Program-made: the position numbers and the translations under genes
The notes under the pieces: generated by a model
The model's input: only the letters and a program-made list of their open reading frames with translations
The model's database searches: none
Told to the model about the DNA's origin: nothing
Shown: positions 7,315 through 14,750 of the stretch, one piece after another
How the letters are laid out: the number at the start of each line of letters is the position of its first letter
Position numbering within the stretch: the stretch's first letter is position 1
Source: Bacteroidales bacterium
GTDB taxonomy: Bacteria > Bacteroidota > Bacteroidia > Bacteroidales > WCHB1-69
Direction of reading: 5' to 3'
NCBI GenBank assembly: GCA_024400875.1
Contig: JAKSMB010000001.1
Coordinates: 92,916 to 156,915 of the forward strand
DNA length: 64,000 bases

Positions 7315-8772
7315 ATGATCAATATACCTCTTTCCGATTTACACAAAGATAAATTCTATGAGCAGACATTGCAAGTCATAGAGGATTTATGTGAAGAATA
7401 TCAGCTGAACAATAGTTTTGGTGTTATATCAATGGCTAATCAGGTGGTAGCAGATTATCTCCAGGGTGTTGATAATGATCCTTTATTGGAGGTTAACTTC
7501 CAAATAAACAGTGAAGATTTATCCATTCAGTATGCTGTTTCAGATCAAACGCTTTCGGGGGTTATACCATTCGATGAGGAGCAATTTGGTTTATTAGGTA
7601 AATTTTGCGATAATGTGGAGTATAATTCTGATAATAAATCTCTTACATTCACTTTTCTCGTGAAACCTAAATTAAATAACGTAATTTCACATACACATAC
7701 GAATATTATGAATAAGAAAGTAAGTTCAAAGGTAGGTTATTATCTTACCTTATTGATGATTTTGATATCCAGTATTACTGTTTCTGCTCAGAAGTATAAT
7801 GTTTTGTTTATAGGCAATAGTTATACGTCGGTAAATGATTTGCCTCAGATGATTAAGAAAGTAGCATTAAGTGCAGGTGATACGCTTACATATTATGCGC
7901 ACGTACCTGGAGGCTGTACTTTTAATCAGCACGTGACCAGCGCTGCACAGTATATTCAACAAGGTGGATGGGATTGGGTAGTTTTGCAAGAGCAAAGCCA
8001 ATTGCCTTCTTTCCCACCTTCACAGTTTATGAACGAATGCTATCCATTTGCTCAGGAATTATGCAATATGATTCGTCAGTATAATCCTAATGCTAAGATC
8101 GCGTTTTATATGACTTGGGGAAGAAAATATGGTGATGAGCAAAATTGTCAATATTACCCACCATTGTGCACATACGAAGGAATGGATAGTTTGTTGTATG
8201 CCCGTTATATGATCATGGCTCAAGATAACAATGCTTATGTATCACCAGTGGGCAGAGTATGGCATACCATTCGTGATAATTATCCAAATATTGAGCTTTA
8301 TCAGAGCGATAATAGTCATCCTTCCTTGTCGGGTTCTTATGCTGCCGCATGTAGTTTTTATTCTTTGTTGTTCCAAAAGAATCCTTCAAACATTACAGAC
8401 GATTGTTCAGTTGATGCAGGTGTAGCAAGCACAATCCGCCAGGTTGTAACTACACAGGTATACGATTCACTTAATAAGTGGATGTTTATTGCTGATACGA
8501 ATACAATATCTGTTGAAGATTATGAGTCTTCATCGTTGAATGTTTATCCAAATCCGGCTAATAATACAATTCAAATCCAATATTCTTTTACAGACGAATC
8601 CTCTATTGAAGTTACCAATATGCAAGGTCAATTGTTGTATATTTCAAAACCAGGATCTGTAAATGTTTTCACTTTAGATATTTCTTCTTTGGAGGATGGA
8701 TTGTATTTCGTAAGAATAACGGAACCAGGCAATGTTACCTCAGTTCGTAAGTTTATCAAATCCAGTTTATGA
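7315..8772 (+). CDS. Composite ORF: anti-sigma-like domain fused to secreted SGNH hydrolase with T9SS sorting domain
   Basis: One uninterrupted frame of 485 codons that appears to join two genes. Residues 1-130 look like a small cytoplasmic HATPase/RsbW-type protein: strands SIQYAVSD and then FGLLGKFCDNVEY followed by SLTFTFLVK. Residue 132 is a Met opening a textbook signal peptide (MNKKVSSKVGYYLTLLMILI to VSAQ). After it comes an SGNH/DUF4886-like hydrolase with nucleophile Ser169 in GNSYT and the D-x-x-H pair Asp332/His335 (SDNSHPS). The C-terminus, from about 405, is a type A T9SS sorting domain (LNVYPNPANN ... GLYFVR). Translation may start at 7315, at 7708, or both. The stop overlaps the ybeY start (ATGA). 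Either a real fusion or a lost stop is possible. Confidence 0.75.
   Translation: MINIPLSDLHKDKFYEQTLQVIEDLCEEYQLNNSFGVISMANQVVADYLQGVDNDPLLEVNFQINSEDLSIQYAVSDQTLSGVIPFDEEQFGLLGKFCDNVEYNSDNKSLTFTFLVKPKLNNVISHTHTNIMNKKVSSKVGYYLTLLMILISSITVSAQKYNVLFIGNSYTSVNDLPQMIKKVALSAGDTLTYYAHVPGGCTFNQHVTSAAQYIQQGGWDWVVLQEQSQLPSFPPSQFMNECYPFAQELCNMIRQYNPNAKIAFYMTWGRKYGDEQNCQYYPPLCTYEGMDSLLYARYMIMAQDNNAYVSPVGRVWHTIRDNYPNIELYQSDNSHPSLSGSYAAACSFYSLLFQKNPSNITDDCSVDAGVASTIRQVVTTQVYDSLNKWMFIADTNTISVEDYESSSLNVYPNPANNTIQIQYSFTDESSIEVTNMQGQLLYISKPGSVNVFTLDISSLEDGLYFVRITEPGNVTSVRKFIKSSL
7708..8772 (+). CDS. Alternative reading: secreted SGNH hydrolase from an internal start
   Basis: The same frame read from the ATG at 7708 gives a 354-residue protein beginning with a canonical signal peptide and ending with a T9SS sorting domain. 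This is the form expected to be exported, because a signal sequence buried 131 residues in would act at best as an internal anchor. No Shine-Dalgarno or TAnnTTTG element precedes it, which is not decisive in Bacteroidetes. Family members act on ester or acetyl groups, for example on polysaccharides; the substrate here is unknown. Confidence 0.55.
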   Translation: MNKKVSSKVGYYLTLLMILISSITVSAQKYNVLFIGNSYTSVNDLPQMIKKVALSAGDTLTYYAHVPGGCTFNQHVTSAAQYIQQGGWDWVVLQEQSQLPSFPPSQFMNECYPFAQELCNMIRQYNPNAKIAFYMTWGRKYGDEQNCQYYPPLCTYEGMDSLLYARYMIMAQDNNAYVSPVGRVWHTIRDNYPNIELYQSDNSHPSLSGSYAAACSFYSLLFQKNPSNITDDCSVDAGVASTIRQVVTTQVYDSLNKWMFIADTNTISVEDYESSSLNVYPNPANNTIQIQYSFTDESSIEVTNMQGQLLYISKPGSVNVFTLDISSLEDGLYFVRITEPGNVTSVRKFIKSSL

Positions 8773-9191
8773 TAAAATTTGAGTTTATTACGGATTGTCC
8801 TATTACTCCAACTATTGATCATAAGCAATGGTTGAAGGCTGTTATACGCAAGGAAAAACTTATCCCTGGAAATATTGATTATCTTTTTTGTGATGATGAA
8901 TATTTATTGAAAAATAATATTCACTTTTTGAATCACGATACACTTACCGATATCATCACTTTTGATAATAGGGTAGGAGATGTTGTTTCGGGAAACATTA
9001 TGATTAGTCTGGATAGGGTAAAGGATAATGCTTTGAAATTTGATGTACCTTTTCAGGAAGAGATGCTCCGTGTAATTGTTCACGGGGTATTACATATATG
9101 TGGATATAAGGATAAGTCGGAATCGGAGGCAGCTATAATGAGGAAAATGGAAAATGAGTCTATTGCCTTGTTTCACGAAATGTTTCTATAA
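8769..9191 (+). CDS. ybeY: Endoribonuclease YbeY (rRNA maturation factor)
   Basis: A 140-residue metal-dependent RNase of the UPF0054 family involved in 16S rRNA 3' maturation and ribosome quality control. The signature HGVLHICGYKDK sits at 105-116, with metal ligands His105 and His109. The third position, His in E. coli, is occupied by the D-K pair here, as I recall for other Bacteroidetes YbeY. The upstream TDIITFD motif near 60 is also typical. The start overlaps the preceding stop by four bases (ATGA), so translation is probably coupled. mnmG follows after 43 bases. Confidence 0.9.
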   Translation: MIKFEFITDCPITPTIDHKQWLKAVIRKEKLIPGNIDYLFCDDEYLLKNNIHFLNHDTLTDIITFDNRVGDVVSGNIMISLDRVKDNALKFDVPFQEEMLRVIVHGVLHICGYKDKSESEAAIMRKMENESIALFHEMFL

Positions 9192-9234
9192 GTAGTTAAT
9201 AATAAAGATATTCAAATATACGTTTCACGGGAAA

Positions 9235-11106
9235 ATGCAGTTTCAGTTTGATATTATTGTAGTAGGTGCAGGTCACGCCGGATGCGAGGCCGCAGTGGCA
9301 GCAGCTCGTATGGGGAGCAAGACTTTACTTGTTACGATGAATATGAACCTCGTTGCTCAGATGTCGTGCAACCCTGCAATGGGAGGTATTGCGAAAGGAC
9401 AAATTGTTCGCGAGATTGATGCATTAGGTGGTTTCTCTGGCATTGTCACCGACCATTCAATGATTCAGTTTAGGATGCTGAATCGATCAAAGGGACCTGC
9501 TATGTGGAGTCCGCGTGCCCAGTGCGACAAAACGAAGTTTTCTCTTTATTGGAGATCTGTTCTTGAACATACTGAAAATCTTTACATGCGACAGGATACT
9601 GTTGTAGGTTTGCTGTTCGACGGCGATGCTGTAGTAGGTGTTATTACCCAATTAGGAAAACAAATATACGCTCGTAAGGTTATTCTCACTAATGGCACTT
9701 TTCTTAATGGACGAATACATGTTGGTGAGGTAAACTTTGAAGGCGGTAGAATAGGAGAGGGTGCTTCTCATTTGCTCTCTGATCAACTTAAGGAACGTGG
9801 AGTCAATACTCAAAAACTGAAAACGGGAACTCCCGTTCGAATAGATGGACGAACTGTTGATTTCTCTAAAATGGTTGAACAACCTGGCGACGAGAATCCG
9901 GCTAACTTTTCGTTTGTCTCTTCTTCTAGTTTAGCTCAGCAGGATAGTTGCTGGATTACGTACACCAATGATGAGGTGCACGAGGTATTGCGCCAAGGAT
10001 TTGAAAAATCCCCGATGTTTCAGGGTAGAATCCAAGGTGTGGGTCCACGTTACTGCCCATCCATTGAAGATAAGATTGTTCGTTTTTCAGAAAGAAATCG
10101 TCACCAACTCTTCCTTGAACCGGAAGGTGATAATACTATAGAATATTACCTCAATGGATTTTCTTCTTCCTTACCAGAGGATATACAATTGGAGGCACTT
10201 CATCTGATTCCTGGTCTTGAAAAGGCAGAAGTTTTCCGTCCGGGTTATGCTATTGAATACGATTACTTCGATCCAACGCAACTTAACTTTTCTTTGGAAT
10301 CCAAGTTGATTCCTAATCTTTATTTAGCTGGTCAGGTAAACGGAACTACTGGTTATGAAGAAGCAGCATGTCAGGGTTTGATGGCAGGTATCAATGCTCA
10401 CCTTGCCCTTCAGGAAAAAGAGCCACTTGTGCTCCGCCGTGATCAGGCTTATATTGGTGTCTTAATCGATGACCTTGTAACGAAAGGTGTGGAGGATCCA
10501 TATCGTATGTTCACTTCTCGTGCTGAGTACCGAATACTACTTCGTCAAGATAATGCAGATGCACGTTTAACTCCAATCGGAAGAGAACTTGGACTTGTAG
10601 ATGATGCACGCTTCTCCCTCTTTACTTCAAAATATGAGAAGCAAAATTTGATTGTAGATTATCTTAAACAGACACTAACCGATTTTAATATTTACAATCC
10701 TGTATTGGCTGAAAAACAATCAGCTCTTCTTGTACAGAATATCAAGTTATCTCAACTTTTGCTTCGCCCGGAAATATCCATACATAATCTTATTGCTTGT
10801 GATCATCGTCTGGTAAAACGTTTGGCGGAAATTGAAGCTAACGAAGAGCAAATTGTAAACGCTGAAACATTGATCAAATATCAGAATTATATTGAGAAGG
10901 AAGAGGAGATGGTAAAGAAGTTCTCCCAACTTGACAATATAAAGATTGCTGCTGATTTTAATTATGATTGTTTAACCAGCATAGCTAAGGAAGCTCGTGA
11001 AAAATTGAATAAGGTAAAACCAGTCAATTTGGGTCAAGCTTCTCGTATTAGTGGTGTAAATCCTGCGGATATAACAGCTTTGATGATTTATCTACAACAA
11101 AGATAA
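9235..11106 (+). CDS. mnmG: tRNA uridine-5-carboxymethylaminomethyl modification enzyme MnmG
   Basis: A 623-residue protein, the usual length for MnmG (GidA). With MnmE it adds the carboxymethylaminomethyl group at C5 of the wobble uridine of several tRNAs. The FAD-binding Rossmann motif [10 protein letters not shown] begins near residue 11. Family signatures [22 protein letters not shown] and [13 protein letters not shown] are present, as is the C-terminal helical region ending near [15 protein letters not shown] that contacts MnmE and tRNA. The ATG at 9235 fits the family N-terminus. It closes the plus-strand group that begins at rpiB. Confidence 0.97.
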   Translation: MQFQFDIIVVGAGHAGCEAAVAAARMGSKTLLVTMNMNLVAQMSCNPAMGGIAKGQIVREIDALGGFSGIVTDHSMIQFRMLNRSKGPAMWSPRAQCDKTKFSLYWRSVLEHTENLYMRQDTVVGLLFDGDAVVGVITQLGKQIYARKVILTNGTFLNGRIHVGEVNFEGGRIGEGASHLLSDQLKERGVNTQKLKTGTPVRIDGRTVDFSKMVEQPGDENPANFSFVSSSSLAQQDSCWITYTNDEVHEVLRQGFEKSPMFQGRIQGVGPRYCPSIEDKIVRFSERNRHQLFLEPEGDNTIEYYLNGFSSSLPEDIQLEALHLIPGLEKAEVFRPGYAIEYDYFDPTQLNFSLESKLIPNLYLAGQVNGTTGYEEAACQGLMAGINAHLALQEKEPLVLRRDQAYIGVLIDDLVTKGVEDPYRMFTSRAEYRILLRQDNADARLTPIGRELGLVDDARFSLFTSKYEKQNLIVDYLKQTLTDFNIYNPVLAEKQSALLVQNIKLSQLLLRPEISIHNLIACDHRLVKRLAEIEANEEQIVNAETLIKYQNYIEKEEEMVKKFSQLDNIKIAADFNYDCLTSIAKEAREKLNKVKPVNLGQASRISGVNPADITALMIYLQQR

Positions 11107-11391
11107 GTATAAATAATTAATAATCAATATTTTAATATAATTATAGCTTAATTATTAACTATAATTATATTTTTATAATTTGCTTCAAGATTTCTAATAT
11201 CTATTGAAATTGGGCTTATAATAAAAATAATACTTGATTATCAGTGTGTTATAGTGATATTTATTTTTTAATATTCTAAATGTATTGTTATAATCATTAA
11301 AATCCAGATATTTTCATAAAATTAGATATTTAAAATATTTAATTTTTTTGAAATTATAAAAAAGTGAAATATTTGATTTATTGAAAAAATA
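11107..11391. other. Very AT-rich intergenic stretch after mnmG
   Basis: About 285 bases of almost pure A and T between mnmG and the convergent tRNA-Arg terminator. I see no ORF, promoter or strong hairpin in it. Confidence 0.5.
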
Positions 11392-11424
11392 AAAAAAGAG
11401 ATGAAACCGCTTCATCTCTTTTTT
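11392..11424 (-). terminator. Terminator after tRNA-Arg (possibly bidirectional)
   Basis: A 14-bp perfect inverted repeat, 11392-11405 with 11411-11424, around a five-base loop (ACCGC), with A/T ends that give a U-run on either strand. It begins two bases beyond the 3' end of the minus-strand tRNA. Confidence 0.8.
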
Positions 11425-11425
11425 G

Positions 11426-11497
11426 TAGTCTCGCTGGGAATCGAACCCAAATTTAAAGTTTAGGAAACTTTCGTTCTATCCATTGAACTACAAGACC
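11426..11497 (-). tRNA. tRNA-Arg (anticodon CCT)
   Basis: The minus strand folds as a 72-nt tRNA: acceptor GGTCTTG/CGAGACT (7 bp, two G-U), D-arm around GTTCAATGGATAGAAC, anticodon stem AAAGT/ACTTT with loop TTCCTAA giving anticodon CCT, and T-arm TGGGTTCGATTCCCA. The discriminator is A and no CCA is encoded, unlike the tRNA-Leu in this window, so CCA must be added enzymatically. It reads AGG codons. Confidence 0.93.
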
Positions 11498-11504
11498 AGG
11501 GCTG

Positions 11505-11535
11505 CAAAAATAACAAATTTTAAGAGACCGCCCAA
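11505..11535 (-). promoter_or_regulatory. Promoter of tRNA-Arg
   Basis: The minus strand carries TTG at 11535-11533, a 20-base spacer, and TATTTTTG at 11512-11505. The -7 element ends seven bases before the tRNA 5' end. Confidence 0.65.
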
Positions 11536-11549
11536 TTCTCACTTTTCCG

Positions 11550-12320
11550 TTACAAGGAACTGATTTTAGATTTTAGTATTTTTCGAAAGGTTCTCGAAAC
11601 TGTGAAATATTCATTGCCAACTTGTATAATCCATTTTTTGCTAATGTTGTTGATTTTACCAACATTAACCAGAACACTTTTGGATATTCTTTGAAATTTC
11701 TCTTCAGGCAGAGTATTGCTGAAATATTTAAGTCTTTTTTTGAGTATCTGTTCTGTACCGTCATTGTAAAACAAGTGTGTTTTATCATCTATATACTTGA
11801 TAAATAACAGTTCATCGATAAAGATTCGTATTTTTTCAGCTTTGTTATTCCCTTGTACAATGATAGATTCCCTTTGTTTGTTAGCTGAATCGAAATTCTT
11901 ATTATACAAGTTGAAATTTTCTTCAGCAATCATATTATCTTGTTTTGAATTATAGGAATAAAAGTGACATAAGGTTAGAATTTTGCTCATTACGGTGTTG
12001 AAATCATTTTCTTGAATGGGATCGAAAATAAAGTCAATAAAACCAGAATCAAGCCATTTTTTTAAGTGTTTGCTCTCTTTTTTGTTACAAATACCCACAA
12101 TGAAGTGTGGTCGATGCACAAACTGCATTTTTTCCATTGCATTGGTATTCATAAAAAGAATCGATATTCGATCTTGTGAAAGCGTTTCAATGGCTTCAAA
12201 TGTATTATTTAAAATTGCACAAATCTTAATAGATTTAAATCTTGATAATAAATCAGTTAAACGATTAAGGGTTTCCAGTTCTTGAATGAAAATGGCACAT
12301 GAAAATTGTTTCTCTTTCAT
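11550..12320 (-). CDS. LytTR-type transcription regulator with degenerate receiver domain
   Basis: A 256-residue protein; I chose the second in-frame ATG at 12320 (MKEKQFSCAIFIQ) to match the response-regulator N-terminus, though a start at 12332 is possible. Residues 1-115 keep the CheY-like layout, but the acidic pair is replaced by QE (IFIQE), the phospho-acceptor position reads FMNTNA (Asn for Asp), and the conserved KP reads DP (FDPIQ). It therefore probably cannot be phosphorylated in the usual way. The C-terminal ~100 residues form a LytTR DNA-binding domain (LFIKYIDDKTHLFY, FQRISKSVLVNVGKIN, FTVSRTFRKIL). There is no adjacent histidine kinase. A TAACTTTG promoter lies 27 bases upstream. 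Confidence 0.8.
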   Translation of the reverse strand: MKEKQFSCAIFIQELETLNRLTDLLSRFKSIKICAILNNTFEAIETLSQDRISILFMNTNAMEKMQFVHRPHFIVGICNKKESKHLKKWLDSGFIDFIFDPIQENDFNTVMSKILTLCHFYSYNSKQDNMIAEENFNLYNKNFDSANKQRESIIVQGNNKAEKIRIFIDELLFIKYIDDKTHLFYNDGTEQILKKRLKYFSNTLPEEKFQRISKSVLVNVGKINNISKKWIIQVGNEYFTVSRTFRKILKSKISSL

Positions 12321-12346
12321 AATTGACGTCATTTGTTTACTTGTAG

Positions 12347-12354
12347 CAAAGTTA
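12347..12354 (-). promoter_or_regulatory. -7 element of the LytTR gene
   Basis: The minus strand reads TAACTTTG, matching TAnnTTTG, 27 bases before the chosen start. No clear -33 element. Confidence 0.45.
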
Positions 12355-12583
12355 ATAAAATAATGATTATAAGTTAGATATGATTAAAATCATAAAAATG
12401 ACATAAATTTAATACAAAATGCCGCAATATGAGATAAAACAGTGTCATTAAACGTCAGAAAGTTGAAAATTGAATTTTTTTGTAGCAAAATGTAGTTTTT
12501 TAGTTCAAATATGCGTCAAATAGAATAAAATCTGCAAAAAAGTTAGCAAAAATGACTATTTTCTAGAATTAAAAAAAATATAA

Positions 12584-12613
12584 TTGGAAATTGTTCTATC
12601 TTTTGTATTTTTG
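12584..12613 (+). promoter_or_regulatory. Promoter of the C1 peptidase gene
   Basis: TTG at 12584-12586, a 19-base spacer, then TATTTTTG at 12606-12613: a near-consensus Bacteroidetes promoter. The leader to the ATG at 12655 is about 40 nt. Confidence 0.7.
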
Positions 12614-12654
12614 CGCGATTTTTGGAAATATTAAATTACTAATACTATTACAAA

Positions 12655-13881
12655 ATGAAAAAGTTATTCTTATTATCATTGACAGCACTCCTCGCAATGG
12701 GCGTAAACGTTGCTTTTGCTCAGGATAAGGACGCTGCTAAAGAAGATGAAGGCTATGTCTTCACAAACGTAAAAGAACTCCCTGTAACTTCCGTAAAGAA
12801 CCAAAATAAGGCCGGTACTTGCTGGTGCTATTCTGGTCTCGGTTTCATTGAAGCTGAATTGCTTCGTATGGGCAAAGGCGAATACGATTTCTCTGAAATG
12901 TATATCGTTGCCAACACTTACAACGACCGTGCTAAGGCTGCTGTTCGTACACACGGCGATGTATCTTTCTCACAAGGTGGTTCATTCTATGATGTTATCT
13001 ACGGTATGAAGACCTTCGGTTTGGTTCCTGAAAGCGAAATGCGTCCAGGCGCTGCTTATGGTGACACCCTTTCTGATCACAGCGAACTTTCTGCTTTGAC
13101 AGACGCTATGGTAAAGGCTATCGCTACTGGCGACCACAAGAAATTGCAAACCAACGGCAACGAAGTTCTTTGGCAAAAAGCAGTTGCTGCTGTTCACGAA
13201 ATCTATTTGGGAAAAAATCCTGAAAACTTCAGCTACAATGGCAAACAATACACTCCGAAATCTTTCTACGAATCTCTCGGTTTGAATGCGGATGACTATG
13301 TATCCATCACTTCTTACACACACCACCCATTCTACGAAAAATTCGTTCTCGAAATCCAAGACAACTGGCGTTGGTCACAATGCTACAATGTTCCTTTGGA
13401 TGAATTTATGGATATCTTCGATCACGCTATCGAAACCGGTTACCCAATCGCTTGGGGTTCTGACGTTAGCGAACAAGGTTTCCGCATGGGCGTACGCAAA
13501 GGTTTCTGCGTTCTTCCTGAAACAAAACCAGCTGCTATCATCGGTAGCGACATGGCTCACTGGACAGGTATGAGTGCTAAGGAAATCCAAGACGAAGCTG
13601 CTAAACACCCAACACCACAACGCTGGGTTAGCCAAGAAGAACGTCAAGCTGCTTACGACAACTGGGAAACTACCGACGACCACGGCATGTTGATCTACGG
13701 TAAGGCAACTGACCAAACTGGCAACGAATACTACATGGTTAAGAACAGCTGGGGCGACTATGGCGACTATCACGGCATGTTCTATGCTTCAAAGGCATTC
13801 GTTCGTTACAAAACTATGAACATCGTTGTTCACAAAGATGCTCTTTCTAAAGAAATGAAGAAAAAACTCGGCATCAAATAA
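12655..13881 (+). CDS. Exported C1-family cysteine peptidase (PepC/bleomycin-hydrolase-like)
   Basis: A 408-residue protein with a signal peptide (MKKLFLLSLTALLAMG to AFAQ), so it acts in the periplasm or outside, unlike cytoplasmic PepC. The papain-type catalytic residues are visible: oxyanion Gln50, nucleophile Cys56 in GTCWCYSG, His343 in DDHGML and Asn364 in VKNSWGDY. A second Cys (58) follows the nucleophile where Ser is common. There is no T9SS sorting domain. Codon use is strongly biased to C-ending codons (TTC, AAC, GAC), like ileS, suggesting high expression. It has its own promoter and a strong terminator, so it is probably monocistronic. Likely role: peptide degradation for nutrition. 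Confidence 0.88.
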   Translation: MKKLFLLSLTALLAMGVNVAFAQDKDAAKEDEGYVFTNVKELPVTSVKNQNKAGTCWCYSGLGFIEAELLRMGKGEYDFSEMYIVANTYNDRAKAAVRTHGDVSFSQGGSFYDVIYGMKTFGLVPESEMRPGAAYGDTLSDHSELSALTDAMVKAIATGDHKKLQTNGNEVLWQKAVAAVHEIYLGKNPENFSYNGKQYTPKSFYESLGLNADDYVSITSYTHHPFYEKFVLEIQDNWRWSQCYNVPLDEFMDIFDHAIETGYPIAWGSDVSEQGFRMGVRKGFCVLPETKPAAIIGSDMAHWTGMSAKEIQDEAAKHPTPQRWVSQEERQAAYDNWETTDDHGMLIYGKATDQTGNEYYMVKNSWGDYGDYHGMFYASKAFVRYKTMNIVVHKDALSKEMKKKLGIK

Positions 13882-13937
13882 TGTGGCTTACGCATAACCA
13901 GTCTGTGAATTATTTTCTCAGATTGCAAATAATAAAG

Positions 13938-13972
13938 AAGAGGAATCGGACAAAACCGGTTCCTCTTTTTTT
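13938..13972 (+). terminator. Terminator after the C1 peptidase gene
   Basis: A 12-bp stem, 13938-13949 with 13956-13967 (one T-G pair), six-base loop, followed by a run of T to 13972. Confidence 0.88.
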
Positions 13973-14013
13973 GAACACATTGTGTTTGACTTTCAATCAG
14001 ATTAAGTCGATTG

Positions 14014-14529
14014 TTAGTGATTTGAGACTTTCCTTACGATACAGCGTATGTATTGTTCTTCATTGGACAGGCGCTGTATTTTCTTATTATGCTTACAGAT
14101 TTCATCGAGTTCATCGATGGTTAATACCTCATATACAATGTTTGAGGGATGCTTGCGGCGAATAAGTGATAACGCATTCACTCGTTCTGTTCTCCATTGG
14201 GCGTATGCTATCTTCTTTTCGTTGGACATGCAACAAACGAAGTCCTTTTTGTTAGCAACGGCTTCTTTAGCAAAATCGTTGTAGGTGGTAAACCGAGTGG
14301 TGTCAGGGAGAAAAACTTGGATTTGAGCATCTGGAATCGAATCTACGTTCTTTGCATACCATAGATACTCAAGCCAGTCCAAATTGGTAATGGGCATTTT
14401 GTCAACAAAGACCGTGGTATGGTTAAACTTGACACGAACTGTGCCTGGAGGATTTTTAGCGGCAGTATGGTATGTGAATGTCAGTAGCAGGCTACCTGCT
14501 AGTAATAGACCAGAAATAGTTGTTTTCAT
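14014..14529 (-). CDS. Small exported protein with SUMF1/GldK-like fragments, function unknown
   Basis: A 171-residue protein with a signal peptide (MKTTISGLLLAGSLLLTFTY, cleavage near TAAKN). Two stretches resemble pieces of the formylglycine-generating-enzyme (SUMF1) fold as found in GldK/GldJ-type proteins: VFVDKMPITNLDWLEYLWY near 41-59, like the VDK-xx-TN-x-EY strand, and AYAQWRTERVNAL near 109-121, like the A-x-x-YC-x-WR helix. The rest of the fold, including RLPTEAEWEYA, is absent. It may be a trimmed structural relative or a remnant. Its promoter region is shared divergently with the TonB receptor gene. Confidence 0.6.
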   Translation of the reverse strand: MKTTISGLLLAGSLLLTFTYHTAAKNPPGTVRVKFNHTTVFVDKMPITNLDWLEYLWYAKNVDSIPDAQIQVFLPDTTRFTTYNDFAKEAVANKKDFVCCMSNEKKIAYAQWRTERVNALSLIRRKHPSNIVYEVLTIDELDEICKHNKKIQRLSNEEQYIRCIVRKVSNH

Positions 14530-14591
14530 CGTCGATTTATTAGCTGAATTAAAGTTATATGCAATTTGCTAGGTTAATCAGATTATTGCAG

Positions 14592-14599
14592 CAAAAATA
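14592..14599 (-). promoter_or_regulatory. -7 element of the 14014-14529 gene
   Basis: The minus strand reads TATTTTTG, 62 bases before the start codon. Confidence 0.4.
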
Positions 14600-14750
14600 A
14601 AAAAAAACTTTTTTTGGGAATAGAGGAATTCAATTTTTCAATAATTCATTGAATGAAAACATGAATGAAGGAGGGAAAGGATAGCTTATTTCCTCATTAA
14701 GTGTAATAAATACAACAAAATTGCGTTGTTCAATCATCATACCTTTATTT

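Noticed and set aside
11107-11391. AT-rich spacer after mnmG as a possible origin (classical gidA-oriC neighbourhood)
   Set aside because: No convincing DnaA boxes seen; the 1783-2390 region has slightly better candidates and even those are weak.
13286-13573. Overlapping ORFs inside the C1 peptidase gene on both strands
   Set aside because: The peptidase frame has clear catalytic motifs and codon bias; the others are frame shadows.
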